From Actinomycetes bacterium (GTDB lineage Bacteria; Actinomycetota; Acidimicrobiia; Acidimicrobiales; Ilumatobacteraceae): DNA of 64,000 bases. A program made the position numbers and the translations under genes. Position 1 is the first letter of the stretch, and each line of letters opens with the position of its first letter. Below the pieces are notes generated by a model. That model was not told the DNA's origin and searched no databases. It saw nothing but the letters and a program-made list of their open reading frames with translations. Shown here in pieces: positions 24,577-33,792 of the stretch. The DNA is taken from positions 19,549-83,548 of the forward strand of contig BJGC01000007.1 of assembly GCA_014190235.1 (NCBI GenBank), read 5' to 3'.

Positions 24577-26253
24577 GTGGCACACGAGTTCATTTACACC
24601 TGTTACAAATTGGGACGGTTTTACCCTCCCGACCGCACCGTTCTCGAGGATATCTCGCTGTCTTTTTACCCCGGGGCCAAGATCGGCGTCATCGGAAACA
24701 ATGGCAGCGGCAAGTCCAGCCTGCTGCGCATCATGGCTGGTCTAGACGATGGATTCACTGGCGAGGCTCGACTGACTCCTGGTTTTAGCGTTGGGCTACT
24801 AGAGCAAGAACCTCACCTTGATGCTTCAAAAGATGTTCTTGGAAATGTGATGGATGGCGTTGCCCCAATTCGTGATCTATTGATTCGCTATGACGAGGTC
24901 ATGGCAATGTGGGCAGACCCCGATGCCGACTACGACAAAGTTGGCGTGTTGCAGGCTCAACTCGAAGACAAGATCGCAGCAACTGACGCATGGAGTCTTG
25001 ATCGCAACGTAGAAATTGCCATGGACGCACTTCGATGTCCCCCCAATGATGCCGACGTCACCACATTGTCCGGCGGTGAGGCTCGTCGTGTTGCGTTGTG
25101 TCGATTGTTGTTGAGTCGTCCTGATTTATTGCTACTTGACGAACCCACCAACCACTTAGATGCCGAAAGCGTTGATTGGCTTGAACGTTTTTTGCAGGAA
25201 TACTCAGGCACCGTTGTCGCTATTACTCACGACAGGTACTTCTTAGATAACGCCGCTAAATGGATTCTTGAACTAGATCGCGGTCGTGGTTATCCATTTG
25301 AAGGCAACTACTCGAGTTGGCTCGAACAAAAGCAAACGCGATTGCTGAGCGAAGAAAAAGCCAGTGATTCACGAACTCGCATGTTGGCGCGTGAACTTGA
25401 ATGGGTTCGCATGTCAGCCAAGGCACGACAAGCAAAAGGCAAGGCCCGTCTAGCTGCATATGACAAGTTGCACGCCGAAGCAACAGCCGCCGAACACGGA
25501 CCAGACCGACTTGAGATCACAATTCCGGCCGGGCCACGTCTTGGAGACATTGTCATCGCCGTCGACGGCTTAACTAAAGGATTCGGCGAGCGCATGCTCA
25601 TCGATGACCTGACGTTTTCATTACCTCCTGCTGGCATTGTCGGAATCATTGGCGCTAACGGCGCCGGTAAAACGACATTGTTTCGCATGTTTGCTGGACA
25701 AGAAGCACCTGACTCGGGCACGGTGACAATCGGAGACTCTGTCGTGATGAGTTATGTCGATCAAAATCGTGACTCACTTGACGACACGCTGAGTGTCTAT
25801 GAAGAAATCACTGGCGGCATCGAGCATATGAAGATCGGAAATCGTGAGGTGCACGGACGCGCCTACGTTGCGAGTTTCAATTTCAAGGGCAGTGATCAAC
25901 AAAAACTCGTGGGTGATTTGTCAGGTGGCGAACGCAATAGAGTTCACTTAGCCAAGTTACTCAAGCGTGGCGGAAACCTCTTGCTGCTTGACGAACCCAC
26001 CAACGACCTCGATGTCGACACTCTTCGAGCCCTCGAAGACGCACTTGAGCAGTTTCCGGGATGTGCCGTCGTGATTAGTCACGATCGGTGGTTTTTGGAT
26101 CGCATCGCCACCCACGTCTTGGCCTTTGAGGGCGACAGTTATGTTCGCTGGTTTGAAGGAAACTTCTCGGAATACGAATCCTGGCGTCGCAAAGAGATGG
26201 GAATCGCTGCCGAACAGCCTCATCGCATTAAATACAAACCATTGGCTCGCTAA
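24577..26253 (+). CDS. ettA: Energy-dependent translational throttle protein EttA (ABC-F)
   Basis: Cytosolic ABC-F ATPase of 558 residues that binds the ribosomal E site and gates the first translocation step according to ATP/ADP level. It has two nucleotide-binding domains: Walker A G-N-N-G-S-G-K-S-S with signature L-S-G-G-E-A-R-R-V, and Walker A G-A-N-G-A-G-K-T-T with signature L-S-G-G-E-R-N-R-V. The charged P-site tRNA-interaction linker (residues about 245-310) lies between them. No membrane segments. The start is GTG 24577 with TAGCGT nine bases upstream and no ribosome-binding site. It is followed after three bases by a small membrane protein gene. Confidence 0.94.
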   Translation: MAHEFIYTCYKLGRFYPPDRTVLEDISLSFYPGAKIGVIGNNGSGKSSLLRIMAGLDDGFTGEARLTPGFSVGLLEQEPHLDASKDVLGNVMDGVAPIRDLLIRYDEVMAMWADPDADYDKVGVLQAQLEDKIAATDAWSLDRNVEIAMDALRCPPNDADVTTLSGGEARRVALCRLLLSRPDLLLLDEPTNHLDAESVDWLERFLQEYSGTVVAITHDRYFLDNAAKWILELDRGRGYPFEGNYSSWLEQKQTRLLSEEKASDSRTRMLARELEWVRMSAKARQAKGKARLAAYDKLHAEATAAEHGPDRLEITIPAGPRLGDIVIAVDGLTKGFGERMLIDDLTFSLPPAGIVGIIGANGAGKTTLFRMFAGQEAPDSGTVTIGDSVVMSYVDQNRDSLDDTLSVYEEITGGIEHMKIGNREVHGRAYVASFNFKGSDQQKLVGDLSGGERNRVHLAKLLKRGGNLLLLDEPTNDLDVDTLRALEDALEQFPGCAVVISHDRWFLDRIATHVLAFEGDSYVRWFEGNFSEYESWRRKEMGIAAEQPHRIKYKPLAR

Positions 26254-26256
26254 ATC

Positions 26257-26568
26257 ATGTCGCTACGTGTGCTTCGGTCCGTGTGTATCTGTATTTTTAT
26301 TGCTGGCATTCCAGCCATGATTGTCTCGTCCATTAGAGGCAACAACGAAGGCTACGTCGTGACATTTGGTGTGTTGACTGCCATTGCTGCCATTATTTTG
26401 ATTGCTGTTGCAGCGGCCACAAAAACGCCACGCATCGATGTATTCTCTGATGCACTCGCCGAAAAAATAGAAGCACGAGTCAACGAACTTGTCACTCAAG
26501 GAGCGAACGAAGACACTGCTCGACAACTTGTTCGCCAAACCATCGATCTTGTGCGTGGTTCTGAGTGA
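26257..26568 (+). CDS. Small two-helix membrane protein, function unknown
   Basis: A 103-residue protein with two membrane helices (about 5-25 and 32-54), followed by a soluble helical tail of about 45 residues, K-I-E-A-R-V-N-E-L-V-T-Q-G-A-N-E-D-T-A-R-Q, which looks amphipathic. No family recognised. It lies three bases after ettA and overlaps the CysQ-like gene by four bases (GTGA), so the three are probably one transcript. Confidence 0.7.
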   Translation: MSLRVLRSVCICIFIAGIPAMIVSSIRGNNEGYVVTFGVLTAIAAIILIAVAAATKTPRIDVFSDALAEKIEARVNELVTQGANEDTARQLVRQTIDLVRGSE

Positions 26569-27353
26569 GTACGAACACTGCAGTCGATTGGGACAATCTC
26601 AATGACGACGATCTAGCAACTGCTCTCGCAGTTCACGCTGGTCAGCTCCTGGTGTCTATGCGGGCTGATTTGATTTCTCAGGGGACTTCCATGTGGAACC
26701 TACGTGATTCAGGCGACATGGGTGCTCATCACTTTTTACTTGACATGATCTCGCGCGTCCGACCAGATGACGCCGTACTCTCCGAAGAAGGTGCAGATAG
26801 CAAACACAGGCTCAGCGCCGAGCGCGTCTGGATCATTGATCCACTTGACGGCACCACTGAATACGGCGAAAATCGCCAAGACTGGGCAGTGCATATTGCG
26901 CTCTGGAATCTTGATCATTTTGTAACGGCCGCAGTGTCGTTGCCAGCAGTTGACAAAGTATTCAGCACGACGCCACCTGCAGTATTGCCACTGCGCACAA
27001 GCACCAAGCCACGGCTCGTGACATCTAGGTCACGTGCACCGTATTCTGCAATCATCGTTGCCCAAGAACTTGACTGTGACGCATTTCGACTCGGAAGCGC
27101 AGGCGCAAAGGCAATGTCGGTCGTCATGGGAGATACAGATATTTATTTGCATGATGGCGGAATGCATCAATGGGATTCTGCGGCTCCTGCTGCAGTTGCG
27201 ATGGCAGCTGGTCTACACGCCAGTCGTCTTGATGGCTCGCCTCTCGTCTACAACAAATCCGATACATGGCTACCCGACTTTTTGATTTGCCGCCAAGAGT
27301 TCAAAGAGCCCGTACTTGACGCCCTCTGGGGCGACAAGTGGCGCGACAAGTAA
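26565..27353 (+). CDS. cysQ: Inositol-phosphatase-fold enzyme, probable 3'(2'),5'-bisphosphate nucleotidase CysQ
   Basis: Li-sensitive phosphatase family protein of 262 residues. The metal sites are L-S-E-E-G-A-D near 68, D-P-L-D-G-T-T-E-Y near 92 and H-Q-W-D-S-A-A-P-A-A near 200. The D-G-T-T-E-Y form is usual for CysQ-type enzymes, which remove the 3' phosphate of PAP/PAPS. The cysD-cysNC-cysH set about 3 kb downstream fits PAP recycling in sulfate assimilation. An inositol monophosphatase cannot be excluded. The start is GTG 26565, overlapping the upstream stop. Confidence 0.8.
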   Translation: MSTNTAVDWDNLNDDDLATALAVHAGQLLVSMRADLISQGTSMWNLRDSGDMGAHHFLLDMISRVRPDDAVLSEEGADSKHRLSAERVWIIDPLDGTTEYGENRQDWAVHIALWNLDHFVTAAVSLPAVDKVFSTTPPAVLPLRTSTKPRLVTSRSRAPYSAIIVAQELDCDAFRLGSAGAKAMSVVMGDTDIYLHDGGMHQWDSAAPAAVAMAAGLHASRLDGSPLVYNKSDTWLPDFLICRQEFKEPVLDALWGDKWRDK

Positions 27354-28508
27354 TTACCAGCGGGGCTCGTGCTCGCCGACTCGCGGCACTTGACCTGGGC
27401 GAAATGTGTAGCCATCAAAATCAACAGGGGAATTCACGGCACGATACGGTGCTTCGCCCTCGCGTGGATTCATATCAATAAATGCGCCTGATGCAATAGC
27501 TTGTGCATCGACAACGACATCTGGAATCGAGTTGATTGGAGCCCACCAGACGTCGTGCTCGTCAAACTTGCGTGTCCACTCTGCCATTGGTTGTGTCGCA
27601 AAAATCTCATCGAGTGTGGCAATCAAGGTTTCGCTGTTTACCAAACGAACGCGCGCATCAACGTATCGTTCATCTGCTGCCAAATCTGGTCGATTAATTG
27701 CCGCAACAAGTGCGGGCCAATGTCTGTCAGCCTCTAGTCCGAGCAACCAAAATGCACGACCATCTGCACAACGATACGAATTCATCAACGGAGCACGAAG
27801 TCTTGATCGAGGTTTTGTACTCTCACGTTTTGCGAATCGCAAATACACCCCAATGTCCCAACCCAATGTGTAGATACCAGTGCGCAACAAACTTGTCGAA
27901 ACAAGTCGACCTTGTCCTGTGCGTTGTCGATCAAACAACGCGGCCATCACGCCGCTCACGAGGGTGATCCCAGTGGTGTGATCACCTTGACCCGACCGAA
28001 TGGCTGGTGGCAACTGATCAGGCGCGACCGTGGTGTGGGCCAACCCCGAACGAGCCCAGAATGCCCCGATGTCATATCCGGGTCGATCAACGTCTGGCCC
28101 CTCTGATCCGTAGCCGGTGAGTAGACCGTAAATCAGTCGCGGAAATGCGGCGCGTATCGCATCTGGATCAAGCCCGAGTCGCCGCAATGCTGGGAGTCGA
28201 ACATTTGTAATAAACACGTCTGCATCAGCCAGCAAAGACAACATTGCGCGCTTGCCATCGTCACTGCGCAGATCAAGAACCACTGATCGCTTGCCTCGGT
28301 TATCGATTTCAAATTGAGGCTCACCAATTTGAGCATCAATTCCGAGTGCGCGAAACATGTTGCGCTGCGGATCACCTTGGGCCGGTTCAACTTTGATGAC
28401 ATCGGCTCCCCAGTCAGCCATCAAGCCACCAGCCGCTGGACCTGCCACCCAAACACCTAGTTCGACCACCTTGATGCCAGTCAGTGGTGCTGTGGAGTCT
28501 TGTGTCAT
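27354..28508 (-). CDS. CaiB/BaiF family III CoA-transferase
   Basis: A 384-residue family III enzyme that moves CoA between acids or racemises acyl-CoA. The N-terminus reads G-I-K-V-V-E-L-G-V-W-V-A-G-P-A-A-G-G-L-M, and the active-site aspartate probably lies in G-Q-G-D-H-T-T-G. ATG 28508 is preferred over a long open extension because it starts immediately before the family motif and has TAAGGT seven bases upstream. It is a standalone gene, divergent from the UbiB-like kinase and 3' adjacent to the CysQ-like gene. The substrate is unknown. Confidence 0.83.
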   Translation of the reverse strand: MTQDSTAPLTGIKVVELGVWVAGPAAGGLMADWGADVIKVEPAQGDPQRNMFRALGIDAQIGEPQFEIDNRGKRSVVLDLRSDDGKRAMLSLLADADVFITNVRLPALRRLGLDPDAIRAAFPRLIYGLLTGYGSEGPDVDRPGYDIGAFWARSGLAHTTVAPDQLPPAIRSGQGDHTTGITLVSGVMAALFDRQRTGQGRLVSTSLLRTGIYTLGWDIGVYLRFAKRESTKPRSRLRAPLMNSYRCADGRAFWLLGLEADRHWPALVAAINRPDLAADERYVDARVRLVNSETLIATLDEIFATQPMAEWTRKFDEHDVWWAPINSIPDVVVDAQAIASGAFIDMNPREGEAPYRAVNSPVDFDGYTFRPGQVPRVGEHEPRW

Positions 28509-28515
28509 TAAATGA

Positions 28516-28521
28516 ACCTTA
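28516..28521 (-). promoter_or_regulatory. -10 element TAAGGT, CaiB-like gene
   Basis: Ends seven bases before the ATG at 28508, consistent with a leaderless message and with that start. Confidence 0.5.
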
Positions 28522-28571
28522 CAGTGGCGCACGGCTAGCCAACTCCTAAATCGATACGCCAGAATAGAGAG

Positions 28572-30170
28572 GTGACCCCCGCACATTCGGGCGACCTCGT
28601 TTGGGGCGCCTTCTCCTCTACTGCGCCTTGGCAAGTTCCCGAAGCAAATATTGCGTGGACCACCACGGCAATTACCCTGCGTCAACAAGCCCAAGCAGAA
28701 GTTCCCAAACTCACAAAATCTCGGCGACTACCCCCGCTGATGCGGATGAGTGTTGTTGTAATTGTTTTTTTGATCGCTCTTGTGCCTTGGTATGTACGAA
28801 AACGTCGCGGGTCATTTTCTTCCGATGTCGCCTCACGTGCCAACGTTTCTTTTCGTCTTCGCCGGGCGGTCGAAAAACTTGGAGCGACGTACATCAAATT
28901 GGGTCAAATCATTAGCAGTGGTGAAGGACTGTTCCCTGCAGAACTTGTCGACGAGTTTAAGCGTTGCAGAGATCAAGTGCCAGCCGAAACATTTGCCTCC
29001 GTGCAGCTAACAATCGAGCAAGATCTTGGGGCACGCATCGAAGATGTGTTTTCGTGGTTTGACACCACCCCACTTGCAGCGGCATCAATTGCTCAAGTTC
29101 ATCGTGCACGACTTCTGACGGGTGAAGATGTTGTCGTCAAAGTACAACGACCTGATGTGTCGGTGATGGTACGCAAAGATCTTCGCGTCATGTCATGGCT
29201 TGCCCCGCACCTTATTGGGCGAATCCCTGTCGCAGCACTTGCTAATCCTCCTGCACTCGTAGAATTGTTCGCCGAAACAATCGTCGAAGAACTCGACTTT
29301 CGAATGGAAGCAGCAAACATGCTTGATCTTGCTCGCATGATGCGAGATCTCGGCCAAGAGGGATACGTCATTCCCCGACCACACCCAACTCTGGTCACTC
29401 GGCGCGTTTTGGTGATGGAAGAACTTACTGGCTTTAAATTCGATGATGTCGTTGCCATGCAAGACGCCGGAATTGACACCGAGAACGTCATCCGTACTGG
29501 ACTCATTGCGTTCATGGAAGGCGCACTTATTCATGGCGTGTTTCATGGCGACCTGCATGGGGGAAACCTATTTGTTATGCATGACGGTCGAACTGCCTTG
29601 CTGGACTTTGGAATCGTCGGAAGACTGAGTTCATTGCGAAGAATCGCATTCTTGCGCCTCATGCTCGGAGCATCAACAAATGATCTACATGGTCAAGTCT
29701 CAGCACTACGAGATCTTGGGGCGCTTCCGCTTGATTCAGATATCGATGCCGTTATCCGCGATCTGCGACTTGATCAAACAACGATTGACCCCACCACACT
29801 CACGGGCGAAGAACTAGTCAAAGAAGTACAGCGAATTGTGAAAGCACTCTTGGCCTATGGAGCAAAACTTCCAAAAGAATTAATGCTGTATGTCAAGAAC
29901 ATGGTTTTCCTTGATGGCGCAATCGCACGACTTGCCCCCAACCTTGATCTGCTTGCTGAGGTTGCCACGATCTCGATGGTGTTTACCCAACGACACGGTG
30001 AGACTCTTGGTCGCGATCTCGGCATCGACCCAAGCGCCGTTGAATTTAATTTTGACAGTGTCAAGGCCAGCCTCGGTGTAGAAAATTCAACGAATTCTCT
30101 GACCTACCGAGAATTACAGCAGCGACGTGACCTGATTCAAAAGAGAATGCGCGAACACGTCACCAAATAA
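28572..30170 (+). CDS. ABC1/UbiB-family atypical kinase
   Basis: A 532-residue protein-kinase-like protein with one membrane helix near residues 57-75. The family hallmarks are present: K-L-G-Q-I-I-S-S (KxGQ motif), the Ala-rich nucleotide loop P-L-A-A-A-S-I-A-Q-V-H in place of a Gly-rich loop, V-V-V-K-V-Q-R-P lysine, H-G-D-L-H-G-G-N catalytic loop and L-L-D-F-G metal motif. In proteobacteria UbiB/COQ8 supports ubiquinone synthesis through an ATPase activity. Most Actinobacteria use menaquinone, so here it more likely acts in prenyl-lipid handling or stress; that is inference. The start is GTG 28572. Confidence 0.88.
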   Translation: MTPAHSGDLVWGAFSSTAPWQVPEANIAWTTTAITLRQQAQAEVPKLTKSRRLPPLMRMSVVVIVFLIALVPWYVRKRRGSFSSDVASRANVSFRLRRAVEKLGATYIKLGQIISSGEGLFPAELVDEFKRCRDQVPAETFASVQLTIEQDLGARIEDVFSWFDTTPLAAASIAQVHRARLLTGEDVVVKVQRPDVSVMVRKDLRVMSWLAPHLIGRIPVAALANPPALVELFAETIVEELDFRMEAANMLDLARMMRDLGQEGYVIPRPHPTLVTRRVLVMEELTGFKFDDVVAMQDAGIDTENVIRTGLIAFMEGALIHGVFHGDLHGGNLFVMHDGRTALLDFGIVGRLSSLRRIAFLRLMLGASTNDLHGQVSALRDLGALPLDSDIDAVIRDLRLDQTTIDPTTLTGEELVKEVQRIVKALLAYGAKLPKELMLYVKNMVFLDGAIARLAPNLDLLAEVATISMVFTQRHGETLGRDLGIDPSAVEFNFDSVKASLGVENSTNSLTYRELQQRRDLIQKRMREHVTK

Positions 30171-30197
30171 CACTGTGCCAAAACATTTCAGGCACTC

Positions 30198-30203
30198 TAG
30201 AAT
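30198..30203 (+). promoter_or_regulatory. -10 element TAGAAT, cysD-cysNC
   Basis: Six bases before the GTG at 30210. It is the closest match in the window to a strong TANNNT hexamer and shows no ribosome-binding site after it, so the operon is probably leaderless. No obvious CysB- or Rrf2-type site is seen in the 39-base spacer. Confidence 0.55.
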
Positions 30204-30209
30204 GGTGCG

Positions 30210-31127
30210 GTGAAAGCACAGTCGCAGACTCAACTCAGCCATCTGCAACTGCTTGAGGCTGAAGCAATTCACATCATTCGCGAAGCCGTTGCTGAAGCAG
30301 TCAACCCGGTGATGTTGTATTCCATTGGCAAGGACAGCAGTGTCATGTTGCACCTTGCTCAAAAAGCTTTCTATCCGGCACCTTTGCCATTTCCGCTTCT
30401 GCATGTCGACACAACCTGGAAATTTAAAGAGATGATCGAGTTTCGTGCCAAGATAGTCGACCTTGTTGGTGCAGATCTTCTGGTTCATCAAAACCCCGAG
30501 TGCATCGAACTCGGAATCAATCCGTTCGATCATGGGTCGTCGGTGCACACAGACATGTGGAAGACGCAAGGCCTCAAACAAGCACTCGACAAGTACAACT
30601 TTGACCTCGCGTTCGGCGGGGCGCGACGCGATGAAGAAAAATCTCGTGCTAAAGAGCGTGTCTTTTCGTTCCGCTCCGACAAGCACGTCTGGGACCCCAA
30701 AAATCAACGACCAGAACTCTGGAACATCTACAACGCTCGGCATGGCGCTGGTGAGTCAATTCGTGTATTTCCGCTGTCCAACTGGACAGAACTCGATGTT
30801 TGGCAATATATCTATCTCGAAGCAATTCCTGTTGTGCCTTTGTACTTTGCCAAAGTACGTCCCGTTGTAGAGCGAGACGGAATGCTCATCATGGTTGATG
30901 ACGATCGAATGAAACTTCGCCAAGACGAATCAATTGAGCAACGCATGGTTCGCTTCCGAACACTTGGCTGCTATCCACTCACCGGAGCAGTCGAGAGTGA
31001 GTCAGTAGATCTAGAAGGCATCTTGACTGAGCTTTTTACTGCCACTACATCGGAACGTCAGGGTCGACTCATCGACCATGATGGTGCTGGCTCAATGGAG
31101 AAGAAAAAAATTGAGGGCTACTTCTAA
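30210..31127 (+). CDS. cysD: Sulfate adenylyltransferase subunit 2
   Basis: Catalytic subunit of ATP sulfurylase, making adenosine 5'-phosphosulfate (APS) from sulfate and ATP. The 305 residues contain the PP-loop S-I-G-K-D-S-S-V-M near 38-46, [23 protein letters not shown] and the C-terminal [13 protein letters not shown]. It ends in K-K-K-I-E-G-Y-F as in E. coli CysD. The stop and the cysNC start share one base (TAATG). Confidence 0.96.
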   Translation: MKAQSQTQLSHLQLLEAEAIHIIREAVAEAVNPVMLYSIGKDSSVMLHLAQKAFYPAPLPFPLLHVDTTWKFKEMIEFRAKIVDLVGADLLVHQNPECIELGINPFDHGSSVHTDMWKTQGLKQALDKYNFDLAFGGARRDEEKSRAKERVFSFRSDKHVWDPKNQRPELWNIYNARHGAGESIRVFPLSNWTELDVWQYIYLEAIPVVPLYFAKVRPVVERDGMLIMVDDDRMKLRQDESIEQRMVRFRTLGCYPLTGAVESESVDLEGILTELFTATTSERQGRLIDHDGAGSMEKKKIEGYF

Positions 31128-33028
31128 TGAGACAGCGTTCATCTCAACCCACAGGTCCTGTCGCAGATTTTTTGGCTGCGCAGGAGTCCAAGGGGCTTTT
31201 GCGATTTATAACGTGCGGGAGCGTTGACGACGGTAAGAGCACGCTCATTGGACGTCTTTTATATGAGTCAAAGCAAATCTTTGATGATCAGTTAGCCACT
31301 TTGTCTCAAGACTCCGAACGCGTCGGAACACAAGGTGGCAACCTTGACTTTGCCTTGCTCACTGATGGACTACAAGCAGAACGCGAGCAAGGGATCACCA
31401 TTGATGTTGCGTATCGCTTTTTCAGTACAGATCGTCGCACATTTATTGTTGCCGACACCCCAGGACACGAGCAATACACCCGAAATATGGTGACTGGGGC
31501 TTCAACGGCCGACCTGGCAATTGTGTTGATTGACGCCCGCAAGGGTGTTCTTACACAAACTCGACGCCACTCGTTTCTTGTGCATCTACTCGGCATAACC
31601 AATGTCATTGTTGCAGTCAACAAAATTGATCTCGTGGACTATGACTCAACAATCTTTCAAGATATTGAGACTTCCTACCGCGAGTTCTCCCAAGAATTTG
31701 GATTCACGAATTTATCGTTTGTTCCAGTGTCAGCGCTCAATGGTGACAACATCACGACTGCGAGCGCAGCAATGCCGTGGTATCACGGCCCTACGCTTCT
31801 TTCTATTCTCGAAGAAACAGACGCTCATGTCTTGTCTCACGACAAACCATTTCGTATGTATGTGCAATCCGTGAGCAGACCGAACCAAGATTTTCGTGGA
31901 TACTTAGGTTTTGTTGCCAGCGGATCTTTGTCTGTCGGTGACAGTATCCAAGTACAGCCAAGCGGAAAAATTTCTCGAGTTGCATCGCTGCCAAGTTTTG
32001 ATGGTGATCGTCAGCACGTTGTAGCGGGCGAAAGCATCCAGATCGTTTTGGATGACGAAATTGACATTAGTCGTGGCGACTTGTTGTGCACACCCGAGTC
32101 AGTACCTGACGTCGGCAATCAATTTGAAGCATTTATGGTCTGGACTGACGAGAACCAGATGATGCCACATCGTTCTTATTTGCTCAAGATTGGCACCAAA
32201 ACAGTCGGTGTCATGATTGATAAACCCAAATACAAGATCAACGTCAACACGCTTGAGCACCTCGCAGCCTCCACTCTTGAGCTCAACGACATTGCTATTT
32301 GCAATCTCGCTACCGACCGACCTGTCGCCTATGACCCATACGTCAACAACAGATACTCCGGAAGTTTTGTCATCATTGATCGCATCACAAGCAAGACAGT
32401 CGGTGCTGGGATGATTCGTCACTCTCTGCGTCGAGATTCAAACATTTCTTGGCAACATACATCAATTGAGCGGCATCATCGCGAAGAACTAAATCATCAA
32501 CGAAGTGCCACTGTTTGGTTTACGGGCCTCTCCGGAAGCGGAAAAAGCACCATTGCCAATGCGCTCGAAGTCCGACTTCATGCGATGGGACTTCGTACAT
32601 ATCTTCTTGACGGCGACAACCTGCGACACGGTTTAACACGGGATCTAGGGTTTACGACTGCTGATCGAATCGAAAACCTCAGACGGGCAAGTCATGTGGC
32701 TCAGATCCTCAACAGTGCTGGTGTCATAGTTCTCGCCTGCTTCATTAGTCCGTTCGAATCTGAAAGAACATCGGCCAAAGAAGTCATCGGTGAAGAAAAT
32801 TTCATTGAGGTTTTTGTTGATGCCCCCATCGCAGTCACAGAGAAGCGCGACCCCAAAGGCCTCTACAAAAAAGCGCGCGCAGGCGAACTTCCAAACTTCA
32901 CAGGCATTGACTCTGATTACGAACGACCAACATCGCCGTCAATTCATATCCACACAGATGAACTAGAAATTGATGCCAGCGTTGAGGCGATACTTCAACA
33001 CTTACGCAACCTGCTGCTACTGCCGTAA
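31127..33028 (+). CDS. cysNC: Bifunctional sulfate adenylyltransferase subunit 1 / APS kinase
   Basis: A 633-residue fusion. Residues 1-440 are the EF-Tu-like GTPase CysN, which drives ATP sulfurylase: G1 G-S-V-D-D-G-K-S-T at 31-39, G3 D-T-P-G-H-E-Q-Y and G4 N-K-I-D. Residues about 455-633 are APS kinase CysC with Walker A G-L-S-G-S-G-K-S-T near 467 and D-G-D-N-L-R-H-G. The kinase adds the 3' phosphate to APS to give PAPS, needed for sulfation or PAPS reductases. Both halves look complete. Translationally coupled to cysD. Confidence 0.96.
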   Translation: MRQRSSQPTGPVADFLAAQESKGLLRFITCGSVDDGKSTLIGRLLYESKQIFDDQLATLSQDSERVGTQGGNLDFALLTDGLQAEREQGITIDVAYRFFSTDRRTFIVADTPGHEQYTRNMVTGASTADLAIVLIDARKGVLTQTRRHSFLVHLLGITNVIVAVNKIDLVDYDSTIFQDIETSYREFSQEFGFTNLSFVPVSALNGDNITTASAAMPWYHGPTLLSILEETDAHVLSHDKPFRMYVQSVSRPNQDFRGYLGFVASGSLSVGDSIQVQPSGKISRVASLPSFDGDRQHVVAGESIQIVLDDEIDISRGDLLCTPESVPDVGNQFEAFMVWTDENQMMPHRSYLLKIGTKTVGVMIDKPKYKINVNTLEHLAASTLELNDIAICNLATDRPVAYDPYVNNRYSGSFVIIDRITSKTVGAGMIRHSLRRDSNISWQHTSIERHHREELNHQRSATVWFTGLSGSGKSTIANALEVRLHAMGLRTYLLDGDNLRHGLTRDLGFTTADRIENLRRASHVAQILNSAGVIVLACFISPFESERTSAKEVIGEENFIEVFVDAPIAVTEKRDPKGLYKKARAGELPNFTGIDSDYERPTSPSIHIHTDELEIDASVEAILQHLRNLLLLP

Positions 33029-33040
33029 AATTATTTTACG
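33024..33040. terminator. Hairpin between convergent cysNC and cysH
   Basis: CGTAAAA (33024-33030) and TTTTACG (33034-33040) form a perfect seven-base stem with a TTA loop, overlapping the cysNC stop. A-rich on one arm and T-rich on the other, it can act on both strands as a bidirectional terminator. Confidence 0.55.
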
Positions 33041-33045
33041 ATTCT

Positions 33046-33735
33046 TTAAACGTGCAGTCCGCACTCAATCTTGTCTTGCCCAGCCCAACGACCCGATCGC
33101 TTGTCTTGCGCACCATCAACAGGTCGCGTGCACGGCCAACATCCGATTGATAAATACCCTTTGTCGACGAGTGGATGCTCTGGCAATTCATTAATGCGTT
33201 CATAGAGTGAAACATCGTCATCAGACATTGCGGCCAACGGATTCACTTTGATCACATTGCGCATAATGTCATACGACATCACCGGCGTCGTTGCACGCGT
33301 CGGCGCGTCGGCCCGTCGGACTCCTGTCACCCAGCCAGTTTTTTCTGCGAGTAAGCGCTCAAGTGGTTCGACTTTTCGTGCAGCACAACATCCTTCGATA
33401 TTTGTTTGCCACAAATTTTCTGACTCCACGAGTGGCTCCATCACGCGCAAATTGAGATTGAACTTATTGCGCAACTCGGTTGCGAACCAATGAGTCTCAG
33501 CAAAAAGAAACTGAGTGTCGAGCATCACGATCTCTATGCCTGGCACTGCAGTTGCTGCTACGTGAGCAAGGACCGCATCAGAAAAACTGCATGTGACGAC
33601 AAGACCGTCGCCGAGCAGGTCGTAGGCGTAGCGCACGATGTCTTGTGGCTGGGCATCTTCAAGTTCACGCGCAGCATGATGAATCTGGGCAAGCGACTGG
33701 CTCAAGGACTCTTTGGAGGTCTGGATTTGAGTCAT
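33046..33735 (-). CDS. cysH: Phosphoadenylyl/adenylyl-sulfate reductase with [4Fe-4S] cysteines
   Basis: A 229-residue thioredoxin-dependent reductase producing sulfite. The catalytic cysteine is C225 in E-C-G-L-H at the very end. Cysteines C116-C117 and C199/C202 (C-W-P-C) make the CC...CxxC set that binds a [4Fe-4S] cluster, the hallmark of APS-reducing enzymes rather than the E. coli PAPS type. The PP-loop-like region is T-C-S-F-S-D-A-V-L near 48-56. TAGGGT lies 11 bases before the ATG, so the message is nearly leaderless. It is convergent with cysNC rather than in its operon. Confidence 0.93.
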   Translation of the reverse strand: MTQIQTSKESLSQSLAQIHHAARELEDAQPQDIVRYAYDLLGDGLVVTCSFSDAVLAHVAATAVPGIEIVMLDTQFLFAETHWFATELRNKFNLNLRVMEPLVESENLWQTNIEGCCAARKVEPLERLLAEKTGWVTGVRRADAPTRATTPVMSYDIMRNVIKVNPLAAMSDDDVSLYERINELPEHPLVDKGYLSIGCWPCTRPVDGAQDKRSGRWAGQDKIECGLHV

Positions 33736-33792
33736 CCAGAGAGCATACCCTAAAGGTGACTATTCCTATCGGGTTTTGCGACAATAGGCTAA

